Source: Xylona heveae TC161 (lineage: Eukaryota > Ascomycota > Xylonomycetes > Xylonales > Xylonaceae). From it: 64,000 nucleotides of DNA. The notes beneath the pieces are model-generated. The model had not been told where the DNA came from, did not search any database, and saw only the letters and a list, made by a program, of their open reading frames with translations. Numbering within the stretch: the stretch's first letter is position 1; each line of letters opens with the position of its first letter. Where the stretch lies: NCBI RefSeq assembly GCF_001619985.1, contig NW_017264204.1, positions 713,090-777,089 on the forward strand, written 5' to 3'. This document shows, piece by piece, positions 25,855-36,772 of this stretch. The translations under genes and the position numbers were made by a program.

Positions 25855-27829
25855 AAAAATTGGTCTTATTTACGATGCCCTCGCCGTCTCAGCAAACTTC
25901 TTGTCAATCATTCTATGGAGCAGCAACTGGGACCGAAACATATCCAGTCGCTGCAGGGCTCCGTCCTGCTGAGCCGCATCTCGCACTACATCCACCACTT
26001 ACCTTTTCCTTTCCCCTGATATCACTTCACAATCCTATCTGACAAACTTTCTCTTTTCTTTTCTTTACCACGCAAATTCGGCGATTTTTCTTGGTGGGCT
26101 TGGGCTTATTTTTATATCCTTTTCTGGGCTGGTTGGACTTTTTGATTTCTTTCGGAGATATTTTTTGACATTCTCTACCACTACCTCTTTTCCTTTCTTT
26201 GTCTTTTTAAATCCTTCTACTTTTCTCCTCTTTGCCCTTTTCACTACAGGTCAAAATCATCTTTTTTTTAACCCCCCTTCCTTTTTGTCATATAGCGCAA
26301 GATACCCAAAGGGTATTGCAGGGATCCCTTTTGTCAATGTAAAAAGGAAGCAATGATACCATAGTACGTCAGATTGAGTACCGAGTAAACAAGGGCATCC
26401 TCACCGCCGGCGCCTTTGCGTATTGTGTGAGCTATACGAGGCCCATGTTCCCAATGTTCCTTTCGAGAAAATAATTACGAAATGAAAGGTGACTAATTTT
26501 CCGGTTTGCTGGTGGAAATTACGAAAGTACGGAGTATATTGACAGGCTGATCCCTCGATCGACCGGTCTTTTCTCGGGATGCTTATTGAGCAGCGAGCAG
26601 GGGGAGCGACTACGGGGTTTGCCGTTTACTGTACTCCGTACGGGTATGCAGGGTTAAGGGGGCCTTGGGAAAAATCGGTAAAGTTATAATTAAGTTATAG
26701 TTGCGTTAGGTGGTTGTCCCTATTCTACGGCTACCGGGGTATTAATGGTACTGGGTAAGAGTTGTTTCGCCATTGAGTTGGTTTAGTGGAGCCTCGGAGG
26801 GATTTAATTAGTTAAACCTACTCCGCTAGAAGTTAAAAAACGAAACTAGGAGCTTTTATGCCCAAGCGCTGCTGCATTGGGCATTTGAGTAAATAATACT
26901 ACGAAGTACCTAGTTAATTGCATAATTCATTCCCAGCTCTTCCGGAGAGTGCCTATGCGTAGCGGAGTACTTCGTACAGCCCACCTCAGGATCGATAGCA
27001 CTGAGGCGCGCATTTCCTCTGAAGCTTCGGGCGAAGTCCTGGAGTAATAGAAACGTGTGATAAGAGATTATTCTTCAAACCCCGATTCGAGAAGAATATT
27101 CCAAATTGCAAGTAAGTATTGAAATGAGATGGAAATGAAACGAACCGAACCGAACCGAACCGACATGGAACGTGATGGCACGAAGCAAATCTTGTCATGC
27201 ATTATACAGCGACATAATTGCCATTTGTTCAAGATTAGAATTTTGGGTTGGAGAAAATCAAAGCACCATCGTTCTGTCCAAATCGTAATGATTGAGTGGT
27301 TGACTTTTATTCCCTTTTGATCCATTCGTCGAAGGTTTGTCCCTCTTGAGTTTTATTGGAGATGGGAGTTGGATCATTCGGTCCCAGATACACCAGAGTA
27401 TTTATCACTGGGTGTGGGATCATGTTTGCCCATAAAAAAGTTCAATCGGCGAAACAGCAGTTGTATGACTGGAGAATGACGGGAGAATGACGGGACACAG
27501 TCTCTCAAATATTCTTCTGGTGCCTGGCGATTGTTCTTTCCGAGTTTGTTCTTGCAGAGGTCGTCCAGTTGCATCGAACAACACTTGAAGGTCTCTACCC
27601 AGTACTCGTAGTTCTCTGGGTCCTAATCGGGATCGTGCTCTTTGCTGGGATAGTTTTCGACGAGGAGTTCAAGGAGAATGGACTAACTGAAGTAACGGGC
27701 AGTGGCGCCTTGAGAAGGTTCTTAGGGCCCTTCCCTTTCTGGCGAATTCTTGTTTTTAACTTGTTCGACAAAGTTCTTTTCCCATAACGATGTGAATATG
27801 ACGCTGGTTTTATGAAAATAGAAGATGAA
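25855..27829. other. Intergenic AT/TC-rich region
   Basis: About 2 kb between the convergent 3' ends of the rhodopsin-domain gene and the HNH gene. It is strongly T/C-rich at 26040-26290 and AT-rich after 26460. TACGGAGTA (26528), TACTCCGTA (26632) and GTACTTCGTAC (26967) occur. A CGAAC tandem repeat lies at 27141-27162. The frame at 27569-27787 (+) has a hydrophobic stretch but no family signature, and I do not call it. Confidence 0.5.
27141..27162. repeat. CGAAC tandem repeat
   Basis: About four units of a 5-base repeat in an AT-rich intergenic region. Confidence 0.8.
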
Positions 27830-28909
27830 TCACGACGCTGGAGATGGCAACCTCATTGCCAATTCAACTTCCATACGGTTTTCTGGCATTGGGCCCTCCC
27901 TAATCTTGGCTACCATGTCGCTGCCTTCAGGGAAGTCGTTTTCAAATATGGGAGCCCCTGCTCCCTTCATGTTTGCAAGTACAGCTTGCCGGAAATGCCA
28001 GTCAAAGAGTTCTGGTCGTACACTGTCTTCGCTGTTTGGGTCCCAGCAAGTTTTGCTGATTACTTTACCACCAACGTCGTGGAAATCATAGGAGAAGCAA
28101 ACGACACGGTGCTCCTAAACGTATGTCAATAGTCATCTCAAAGGTTCTGGATTCGGAAGGAATAAATTATCAACAGCTGACAGCGGAAGGACCAGGAATA
28201 CTTACGCGAGGATGTATCGAGATATGATATGCATCGAAAAGAAAATGGCAAGTGGGAGAGAGAAAAAGCCCATTTTGAATCGAGTTTATGCCGGAGTCAC
28301 TCTCTGAAGACTTGTTCGTGATGCATGCTGATAGTCCACTCGATATAAATTCCCGGACATGGGCCACAGGAAAAACATGAACAGCATGACTTCCATCCCA
28401 GCCAGGATCGGTTCTTGACGATCTACCTGGTGCTGACGGCTGCATTATGACGCATCGGTCATCCCTTTGAAGGGCCTCATCTTTGAAAGTGCCAAGGACG
28501 GAGCTGGATGAGGGTGAGTATCCGCGAAGGCGCCACTCGTCGGTCGTCAGCTCTATCGGTTCTAGCATATGGTTATGTTGGTCAGCATTCTTCTCTGCTT
28601 CCTTGACAGCATCCCACAGACTTGAGGAGGAATGCCAGAACCGCCAGAGACCTTACTGTCAGAATTGATGAGCATCACGTCGTACCATCCTGGCTCTAAC
28701 TTCGCCGAGTCATCCTGTTGCAGAACAAGGCCGGATTCTCGATGCATAATTTCATATGCAGGTGTGTCAGGAGCCAAAAGAATCGCAATTATGTGTAGAA
28801 AAAGACCTCTGGATATTGTTTGATTTGACTCAAGCCCGCCCAGGACAACGTCCGGTTTACGGCCATCAGCCAAGAAAACATCACGGTGCAGGCTCCTGCT
28901 CATGTTCAA
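27830..28909 (-). CDS. HNH_2-type nuclease-domain protein
   Basis: Three exons: 28657..28909, 28206..28594 and 27830..28114. The CDS is 927 nt (308 aa). The middle contains VLGTFKDEALQRDDRCVI, then HAVHVFPVAHVREF and NGLFLSPTCHFLFDAYHISI. This is the arrangement of fungal HNH_2 domain proteins: a conserved H before the first strand, an N-G-L-x-L motif, and a C-H-x-x-F-D block. These proteins are common in filamentous ascomycetes, and most have no known role. The N-terminal part (DVFLADGRKPDVVLGGL) matches the usual lead-in. The first intron (62 nt) uses a GCAG acceptor; an acceptor 3 nt upstream gives the same frame, so one residue is uncertain. The last exon was confirmed by phase. Confidence 0.78.
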
Positions 28910-29681
28910 GCACAGGATCGCAAAGAGGATTTAAAAAAATGATAATACAGTTTCTGAGGCATCATCGACAACGCTTAGTGCAAGATGGCTCAGGCCTTTT
29001 GGAAATGATGAGGGTGGGACAATGTGGCTTTATTAATGCTTCAAAGCGTATTTCAGCGGCAATTGAATCTCTTTTCGAAAAATAATGGAGAGAAATGAAT
29101 GCCCAAATTACTTCTGGTCGATTATTTACTATATCTATCAATTCAATATCATTATAACTCGTGTTTGATGATATATCATTACCAAGGTGATGGTTTATAT
29201 CGTCATCAATTCACATGGTTGGCCGTTAGTGGTAATTCCCTGTATATTCATGCCTCGCCTAGTTAATGCAGACATTAAAGCATAACTAAAGTTATGCTTT
29301 AACCTAGAGTGGAAGAACCCCAACGCCCCTTTCAACGCTAACCGCCGGCTTTAATTGCGGCAGATGACGTTCGGGATCCTGCCAAGAAACTGGGAACAAG
29401 GGCAACCCTACGACTAGAACTCACAACGCTTACAATCTTTGCGGTTTCACGTCAGGATAACATAGAGATCTCGTTGCCACGTGCGCAATTAAGCTTTTTG
29501 ATAGGATTACCTATCTCACACTGCGAACGACCTCCTGTCGCTGGTATCAAACCGTGTCAATGAATCTTCTGGAAGTGATTAATTAAACGATCCGTCTTCG
29601 ACTTCGTTTACATTGGAATATATTTCAGAAAGAAGAGAATCCAAGATATCTTAAGAGCTACTGCACTTCTACTTCAGCGCA
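28910..29681. other. Divergent spacer with palindromes
   Basis: About 770 bases between the HNH gene (-) and the six-TM protein gene (+). The centre is AT-rich and holds a perfect 13-bp-arm palindrome (29275-29302) and a looser inverted repeat around TGATGATATA (29167) and TATCGTCATCA (29198). No coding content seen. Confidence 0.55.
29275..29302. repeat. Perfect palindrome, 13-bp arms, 2-nt centre
   Basis: The left arm TTAAAGCATAACT and right arm AGTTATGCTTTAA are exact reverse complements separated by AA. It is intergenic, could extrude as a cruciform, and could be a dimeric protein-binding site or a transposon-end relic. Confidence 0.85.
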
Positions 29682-31554
29682 ATGCCTCGAAACGCAGGGT
29701 TCGATCCCAAATATGAGCCCCTTCGACAGATCGATTCGCTGCAGCTCCGTACTGACGAGCCGAATCCAAAACACGGAACCACCGGACCATTTTCCTTTTT
29801 AAACCCAACAAGAGCGCACTATCGACATCGCGCACCTAAGCGCGCCTTCAAGCCTGAAGAGGAGAAGGTAGATGAAGATAGAAACCTCGAGTCTCTTCCT
29901 GTACGGGATGCTGACGATGATGGGCACAAGGACAAGGACCATGATCAATTGATTGACGACTTCGACTTCAAATGGCGGTCTCGCGACAACCGTAAAGGTC
30001 GTCACGCGCTCGTCGTCGACCCTGTCAAACGTGACACTCAGCAGGCCAAATATCTTGCTCCGCCGCCTTCAGCCAGCTTTCGTGGAATCTGCCAGGGTCT
30101 CGGCCGCATGTGCACAGTGTTTCCATATTGGGACATTTCATATCTAGTTGCTGTGATATTTACGTTGGGGTCGGTCATCTGGGTTATTAATGGATTCTTT
30201 GTGTTTCTGCCGCTGGTTCGGCCCAAATCCGAATTCAAAGATGAGGTGTACACTGGAGGAGGAGTGACTGCATTTGTTGGCGCCACGGTTTTCGAAGTCG
30301 GCAGTGTCCTGCTCATGTTCGAGGCTGTAAACGAGAATCGCAGCGGATGTTTCGGGTGGGCGCTGGAAAAAGTTGTGGAGGATTACCATCAACGCCACCA
30401 CTCTCATGATGACCGGGATGCGAGCATTGCGGAGAAAGGAGATGCGGATCTAATGCGACTCCGCCCGGCCCTGGATACATGTCGGCATCATCATAGAAAC
30501 AAGAAAAATTTGGCAGGGCGAAGTACTAGTGAGTTATTTACTTTTCGTCCGATCACTTTTCCCCTTGCTCGAACCTTCAAAACTTTCATTTTTCACCACC
30601 TCGCAGCTTCCCTGCCTTTTCCATCGAAGCCTGGACACCGTTTTGGGGACTTACATTGGATACTTCTACAGTCAAATCGATCGAAAAGAAATACATTTCA
30701 TCAGATTCATCATCCCTGGCAAACGGCAGCCCACCAAGCCAAGGAAATGGACACACTTCCAACGATCCGAGCAGCAGCCCAGACCAAGGTCCCGAGAAAG
30801 ACGTGGATGCCGGTCCCGATCGCGGCCGCAGCTGGGTCTGGTTTCCCTCCTGGCACGAGCTGACAACTCACTACTTTCGCGAAATCGGCTTTCTCGCATG
30901 TTTGTCGCAGTTTCTTGGCGCGACTATCTTCTGGATCTCAGGCTTCACCGCTCTGCCGAATGTGATTAACACCGCGAACATTGGTCTAGCCGACGGCATA
31001 TACTGGACGCCACAGGTCGTCGGTGGTACCGGCTTCATTATTTCAGGGTAAGATTTAATTTCTCTCAACATCGCCAGTTTTGCTTGTCCTTGTTCTTAAC
31101 CCTGAGACCTTGACCCGCCTGATTATTCGAATAATCTTGATATCTCAAACATTAACGCCTTTTTGTATTAAACACAGAACACTCTTCATGCTCGAGACTC
31201 AGCCGAAATGGTATATTCCCGCCCCTCGTGTGCTGGGCTGGCATATCGGATTCTGGAACTTGATCGGTGCAATTGGCTTTACGGTAAGTTGAGTCAAACC
31301 ATAAAACCCATCTCTACTCCCTGCTCACAATATGCATCTACTCTGTTTATGCGATAATTTGACCCGAAATAACTGACTCCATGCGATGACAGCTTTGTGG
31401 CGCGTTTGGATATTCTTCCAATTCTGGAATCCAGTACCAAGCGTCGTGCTCGACATTCTGGGGCGGTTGGGCCTTCCTGATCGGAAGTGCAATCCAGTGG
31501 TATGAGTCTCTAGATAAGAATCCCGTCGAAGAAAAGGGAGAGTGGGGTACATAA
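29682..31554 (+). CDS. Six-TM integral membrane protein of unknown function
   Basis: Four exons: 29682..30528, 30630..31047, 31178..31283 and 31393..31554. The CDS is 1533 nt (510 aa). The N-terminal 150 residues are polar and charged. Hydrophobic segments follow at about 155-180 (ISYLVAVIFTLGSVIWVING) and 195-220, then a long His/Asp-rich cytoplasmic loop. Four more follow at about 375-400 (IGFLACLSQFLGATIFWISG), 410-430, 440-465 and 475-490. GWHIGFWNLIGAIGFTLCGA and STFWGGWAFLIGSAIQWYES are typical of a conserved, uncharacterised fungal family. Introns 2 and 3 are firm. Intron 1 is the weak point: the donor GTGAGT at 30529 is good, but the only in-phase acceptor I find (30629) is a plain AAG. 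The loop sequence near residue 283 may therefore be wrong. Confidence 0.75.
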
Positions 31555-32964
31555 ATACATAGAACTCTTGTCTTACCTTTCCTTTTCCCTTTTTTTTTTT
31601 TTTTTTTACTTCGTTTTCTGTTTTTCATTTCTTGTTTTCTCCAACTCGCAATCACTACTTGAGTTGTTGTTATTGTCCGAGTTGGATATAGATACCACAT
31701 TTTGCAAATCTCTTTCGAGCGAGCCAGAGGTATATACCATGCGAAACATGGAGGGATTAAAAGTCTTCTTCTTTTTTTCTTTCTTTCTTTTCCTTTTCTT
31801 TTAAATGTGCTGCATGAAAACAAGCACGGCTTACGATCAGGTCTATGACGGCTTGTGCGAAGTATTCTGTCTCAATTTTTCGATATAAATTACCTTATAC
31901 ATTAGCAAAAAAAGACTATTTTACACTATGCAAGAAAATGCGTATATAAGGATCTGTCAGCTACACCAAAAAAAAAAGATCGTATTTCCAACAATGAGAT
32001 TTTGTGAGAGTGTGAAGAAAAGAGAAAAGATGAAATAAAGAGAAAAAAGGAAAGGGAAAAAAAAAAAAAAAAAAAAAAAACATGCAACAGCGGGGATTCG
32101 CTGGTCGTCACCGACCCAACTACTAGTCCGCCGATCTGAGGCTTATGTATGGCAGAGCGGACGGGATGCCCAGTTCTCCTCAGTCTATGGTCGCATGTAC
32201 TATAAACGTATTCAGCTCGGTATATAACGTTCCCACCTACTCCCTACCTTCGTTTGCTACTTGTTGTCTTTCAGTGCCGCCTTGCCGTCAGCCGCGCTTC
32301 GTGTTGCCGAGACATAACCACTATTGACTGACATAAATAAACTAGTTTGCTTAAAGCAGAATACATTATAGGAATAGTATATCGCGTTTCTAATTATAAG
32401 TTATCCTAATAGGAGAAATTTGAAGCAAAAAAGAGGGGAAATATATATCTGCTCTATAAGCAAGAACAAGGCACCAATAATTGATAGTAATTCCTTGCCA
32501 TGGTAGTAATGCATTATAACTAAATGCATTTTTGGCAGGATACGGTGCCGTTGGCTGTTGTTTTTGCAGTTCCCTGATTTCCTCTGGTAGCAGAGTTATA
32601 TAGATATATTCTTTTTTGCATGCATTTCCCTGAGAGAAGTAATGGGGGTGAGTGGGATGCTCAAACAGACACCCGGAAGCCTCCTTTGTATAAGAATAGA
32701 ACAACGTGCGCAATTGCGCGCTTGGTAATGGCCGTCTGAGTGATGCAATGGCGCGAATATGGTGTGACCGAAACCCCTTTCTAAAGGGATAATATATGCC
32801 TGGAGGTGCCCGAGGATTCTAGGGCTTGAAGGTATATATGCTTGTTTAAGGGCCATTCAAGGCATCCTACCACGTCGATTGACGAGGAATAGTGGTCTCG
32901 TCCGAAGACGATCATATCAGCGTATAAATAGATCAAGTGCTGTGGCAAACGAACTTGCTCAGCA
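31555..32964. other. Convergent AT-rich spacer with homopolymers
   Basis: About 1.4 kb between 3' ends. Contains T runs near 31590-31607, a 24-A run at 32057-32080 and T/C-rich 3' UTR-like sequence. No coding content supported. Confidence 0.55.
32057..32080. repeat. Poly-A tract (24 A)
   Basis: Uninterrupted A run in an intergenic region. Confidence 0.9.
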
Positions 32965-34164
32965 TCACCTCGCCTTTGGCCTCCTGATAACGACTTTATC
33001 GCCCTCAAGGACCCACCCTACTTGTAATCCACCCCGAGTAAGCTCTTCCCAGCTCATGTCTGTCGAACGTTCAAGGTAGGGCTTCTCAACCGTAAAATAT
33101 GTACGGCCGAGACACTTGAGCGCGTGCAATCTGAGCTCCTGCTCAGCCGGCTGAAGCAAGCGGGTCTGATAGCCATTGACTGCCTGACGAAGGCGCCAAA
33201 ACGCGTACCAGTTCTCATGCGCCAGTGCTTTGAGAATCAGCTCGACCCGGCGATCGGAATATTTATACTGTATCTTTGCTGCATACGCTGCGCCGATATT
33301 TTGCTGTCGACAAGCCAAATCAAGGACCAAGTAACCAACACACTCGTGCAGATCTGGAGGCGGTAGTGGGTGCAATAGGTGGATTCGATGCAGTAGATGC
33401 AGTAACGCGGGTTGGTAGGACTCGTAGTGTTGTACGAGAATGCTTGCGCGGATGCTGAAGAGATATGCGTGTTGAGCAAACGCGTCAATGCGAGAAGTAG
33501 CTACGAGGGCCTCGCGGAGCTTGCGCAGAGCCATGAGGATAACGGAGAGCTCTTTGTTGAGCACCTCGGGATCATTGTTATTATTATTGTTGTTTTTCTT
33601 TTTCGGCGGAGAAGGGGTAGTATTTGTGCCGCTTCTAGCAGAAGTAGGGCTGACGTTTTTGTCTGCTGGACTTGCATTGCTAGGGGTTGTCGTGCCGGAC
33701 CCTGCTCCTGGACCCGATCCTTTGGGCGCAGATTCGTTCAGGCTTAGCAGTGCAAAAGCTTTGTCGAGATTCTCGCTAGTTCCGGCTCTGCCGCAGAATT
33801 TGGTATACCGAGCTACTATATTGGTAAAGTACATCTCTTGTGCTTTGGGGTCTAGGAGTCTGTCGAGATCAATGTTAGCTTGAGTGAGCTTAGGGAGGTA
33901 GAGTATTGAAAAATAGGCGTACTTGGTGTCCCCCTTCGATGGTAAGCCTACGGCATCTAGTGGATCCGTAGAAATACTTTTCAATCGGCCCCACGCGCCA
34001 GATGGTCGCTTGAAATTGCGCGTTGGGCTCGCCATGGCAGGTCGTGATGTATACGTCCGTTGTACGGCGTTTGGCACACGGCCATGTGGTGGAGATTGTT
34101 GTTGTTCGTCATCTTCAGCGTGGGGTGAGGATCTTATCTGATTTTTTAAAGAGATCATTATCAA
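32965..34164 (-). CDS. CSN8/PSMD8/eIF3K-like (PCI-related) protein
   Basis: Single-exon frame of 399 aa. The N-terminus is disordered. A structured region starts near DAVGLPSKGDTKYAYFSILY. A low-complexity insert with a run of seven Asn (residues about 155-205) separates two helical parts. The C-terminal half (HLLHRIHLL, ALAHENWYAFWRLRQAV, LHALKCLGRTYFTVEKPYLE, GWVLEGDKVVIRRPK) looks like the helical-plus-winged-helix layout of the CSN8/PSMD8/eIF3K group: repeated helices, a strip where the chain is tested for load in one residue block, then a short beta wing. That group contains subunits of the COP9 signalosome, proteasome lid and eIF3. I infer the family from pattern only and cannot say whether this protein joins any of those complexes. 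Start uncertain: an internal ATG at 34035 (MASPTRNFKRP) has a better context (GCCATGG) and would give 356 aa. Confidence 0.7.
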   Translation of the reverse strand: MIMISLKNQIRSSPHAEDDEQQQSPPHGRVPNAVQRTYTSRPAMASPTRNFKRPSGAWGRLKSISTDPLDAVGLPSKGDTKYAYFSILYLPKLTQANIDLDRLLDPKAQEMYFTNIVARYTKFCGRAGTSENLDKAFALLSLNESAPKGSGPGAGSGTTTPSNASPADKNVSPTSARSGTNTTPSPPKKKNNNNNNNDPEVLNKELSVILMALRKLREALVATSRIDAFAQHAYLFSIRASILVQHYESYQPALLHLLHRIHLLHPLPPPDLHECVGYLVLDLACRQQNIGAAYAAKIQYKYSDRRVELILKALAHENWYAFWRLRQAVNGYQTRLLQPAEQELRLHALKCLGRTYFTVEKPYLERSTDMSWEELTRGGLQVGWVLEGDKVVIRRPKAR

Positions 34165-34481
34165 AAGATTATCTCAATCTAATCTAAGACAAATATTTGA
34201 GCTAAGCCCTAAGAGGAAAAGACTGATCTAATCTGACGTGACTTTCAACGTCCCGCTTGTCCGTCAAGGCGGTGGATAACGCCCGATTCTCCGATTCATT
34301 ATCTCAACATATGATTTCTAAGTTATTTGTCCCCAACGGTTTGACCCTTGATCTTTATAAACATTCTGTTCCAGTCTTCCATTTTATCCCTTGTTTTTAC
34401 ATGTCAAGGGAAAATTCTATTTTTACGCTCCTTAATGCAATGCGTTTAACTTGAATTGACGCCTTCCTCACCTCCGAGCCC
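34165..34481. promoter_or_regulatory. Shared upstream region of the PCI-like and Izh genes
   Basis: 317 bases between divergent start codons, so both promoters are compact. The left end is AT-rich (34150-34200). I cannot assign a specific site. Confidence 0.5.
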
Positions 34482-35847
34482 ATGTCTACTCGTCAAAGGA
34501 CACCCGCAGCTTCACCGAGCGTCAATGGCAGCACAAAGCCATCCACGACCACAGCCACTGGCATTGAGGGCCCGAAAAACCCTTCGAACTCGACCAATTC
34601 AGCTTCAATAAGAGATAAATCCTTCTCCTCTCACGACGACCAAAACGACAATGATTCCTCAATCGTCGACCCCCTACTTAATACCGCCAAAGCCGTGGAG
34701 CACCAAGCAGAAAAGGTCTTTCACCTGCTACGCTGGGACGATCTCCCACACTGGCTTCGTGACAATCACTACATTGTGAGCGGCTACCGACCGCCCTCAA
34801 ACTCGTTCCGCAAATCTTTTGCCAGCATTGCTGCCATTCATAATGAAACATACAACATCTGGTCACATCTTGTTGGTGCGGCGTTATCAATCATAGCAGC
34901 TGCGGCGCTATATCATGTTATAGCACCGCGGTATACCGCGTCTGCAACTTCAGCAGACATAATAGTTTTTGGTTGCTTCTTTGGCGGCGCTGCCCTATGC
35001 CTTGGCATGTCGGCAACATACCATACCATTTCGAACCACTCGCACGAGACGGCGAGCTTTGGCAATAAGCTTGACTACCTCGGCATTGTGTTTCTGATTG
35101 CAGGCAGCTTCGTTCCTTGTATATACTATGGCTTCTACTGTGCGCCAACGCTACAGAAGACATACTGGACTATGGTATGTTCTCCCCACGGATAGAAGCA
35201 AGAATCGCCCCATTTAGATGAGCCTCACTGTTATCGCTCTTCCATCTCATTATCTCCCTTGGCAAACTCACAATGAGACGAAGACACTGACGCCATTTTC
35301 CTGAACAACAGATCTCCAGCATCGGCTTCGGTTGCGCAGTTGTCTCAGTAATTCCCAAGTTCCGAACGCCCGCGTGGCGCCCCTTCCGCGCAAGCATGTT
35401 TGTCGCAATGGGTCTTTCGGCAGTCTTTCCCGTTCTGCATGGCCTCCAGCTATACGGTTTCGAGCAGATAAATCGACAGATGGGCTTGTCATGGACTGTT
35501 CTGCAGGGCTTCTTGTATATTCTTGGAGCTGGCATTTACGCAGTATGTCCGCCTTTACCACCCTCCCCTCCCTCATCTGTTTTTCAACCTTCTCTTTCCC
35601 TTGTTCTTCAGACCACTTTTCGTCTTCAGAAACAGAGACGCCTTACTCACCAGAGGTTTTAAATCAGGCTCGCGTTCCCGAACGATTTTCGCCAGGCACG
35701 TTTGATATCTGGGGAAGCTCGCACCAGATTTTCCATACGCTGGTCGTGCTTGCTGCTGTCGCTCACCTCATTGGCTTACTCAAGGCGTTTGATTATAATC
35801 ACAGCTCTGGTATAAACGGCGGTAGAGTGGTTTGCTCGTCTCTGTGA
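34482..35847 (+). CDS. Izh/PAQR-family (adiponectin receptor/haemolysin III) membrane protein
   Basis: Three exons, 34482..35174, 35312..35542 and 35668..35847, all joined in phase 0, give 367 aa. About 90 polar residues precede the membrane domain. Family motifs are complete: HYIVSGYRPP and IHNETYNIWSHLVGA before and in TM1, SATYHTISNHS with the metal-site His, KLDYLGI with the conserved Asp, and WGSSHQIFHTLVVLAAVAH with the two further His. The three His and the Ser/Asp form the zinc site of PAQR proteins, probable ceramidases. In budding yeast Izh2 acts in zinc and lipid homeostasis. Seven TM segments are expected. The tail after TM7 (NHSSGINGGRVVCSSL) is short. Confidence 0.92.
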
Positions 35848-36772
35848 GCAGCGCTTAGTCGTGGAAACGATCGGATTGACATATTTGAATTGGTGCGCAT
35901 TACGAAAGAGAAAGGCCTTGACCTTGTACATATTTAATCTCATGACAGCAAGCGAAACTTGTACAATAGCCTGTTTGGCAAAGGACTTAGGCGCAAGTGG
36001 GTAGTTTCTTTTTTGGGTAGCATTAGATTTACAAAGTCAAAGAGGAATGACTTGGTGTATATAGATTAACTGTCATAGAAGTGGAGCAGACTTGAAACAT
36101 TTTGCACATCAATTTGGGCAAATAAGATAGCTGACACTTATTTTCGTGGCCGCAATTTGTAAGATGTATGCTTTTCATTTTGCACCAAACTGATATTGTT
36201 ATGTTTCAATTGAGTCAGCACAGACGAAAGGTACAAACATCGCTCGGGAAAAACCGCAAAGAAAACAGCTGAAGGGAAACAGGGCGTAGAAATTGCACCG
36301 TCTCGGTCGAGCTGGAATAGAATAAATATATAACAATCAAACGGAAACTTCCTCCGAACGTCATCCAGAGATAAAACAGAATCGAATACAGGATATGTTC
36401 CAATGACTAGAAGACCTCACCCCTCAATTCTGCATTCCTTCGTCCGTAGAAGAACGGAAGTAAAAGAGGGGGAGCGCAGAGCATATACATCATATACATT
36501 GATGGATGCTGGCAGCATGCGTAGTACCAAACCCCACCGGAGAAATAAACAACAATAAGAAAAAAGGGCAAACAGCCGCGAAAGTAACCGCAACACTTTT
36601 GTTTCCCAGAAACGATATCGAAGAAAAACCGTTGGACGCCGAATGGATGCTCCAAAATTAAATCAGTGACGATGATGTTCAAATCGAGGGGGTTGACGGA
36701 TGCAGCGAAACCTCGCTACCTTAAGGGACGGATATCAAGGGACAAAGCGCCAACAAGTGTTGGGCTTTGCAT
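35848..36772. other. Convergent 3' spacer
   Basis: About 925 bases between the 3' ends of the Izh gene and ilv2. AT-rich 3' UTR-like sequence. No other feature seen. Confidence 0.5.

Noticed and set aside
29697-29708. GGTTCGATCCC, a perfect pol III B-box-like word
   Set aside because: It lies inside the first exon of the six-TM protein gene (NAGFDPK codons), and no A box or acceptor stem fits around it.
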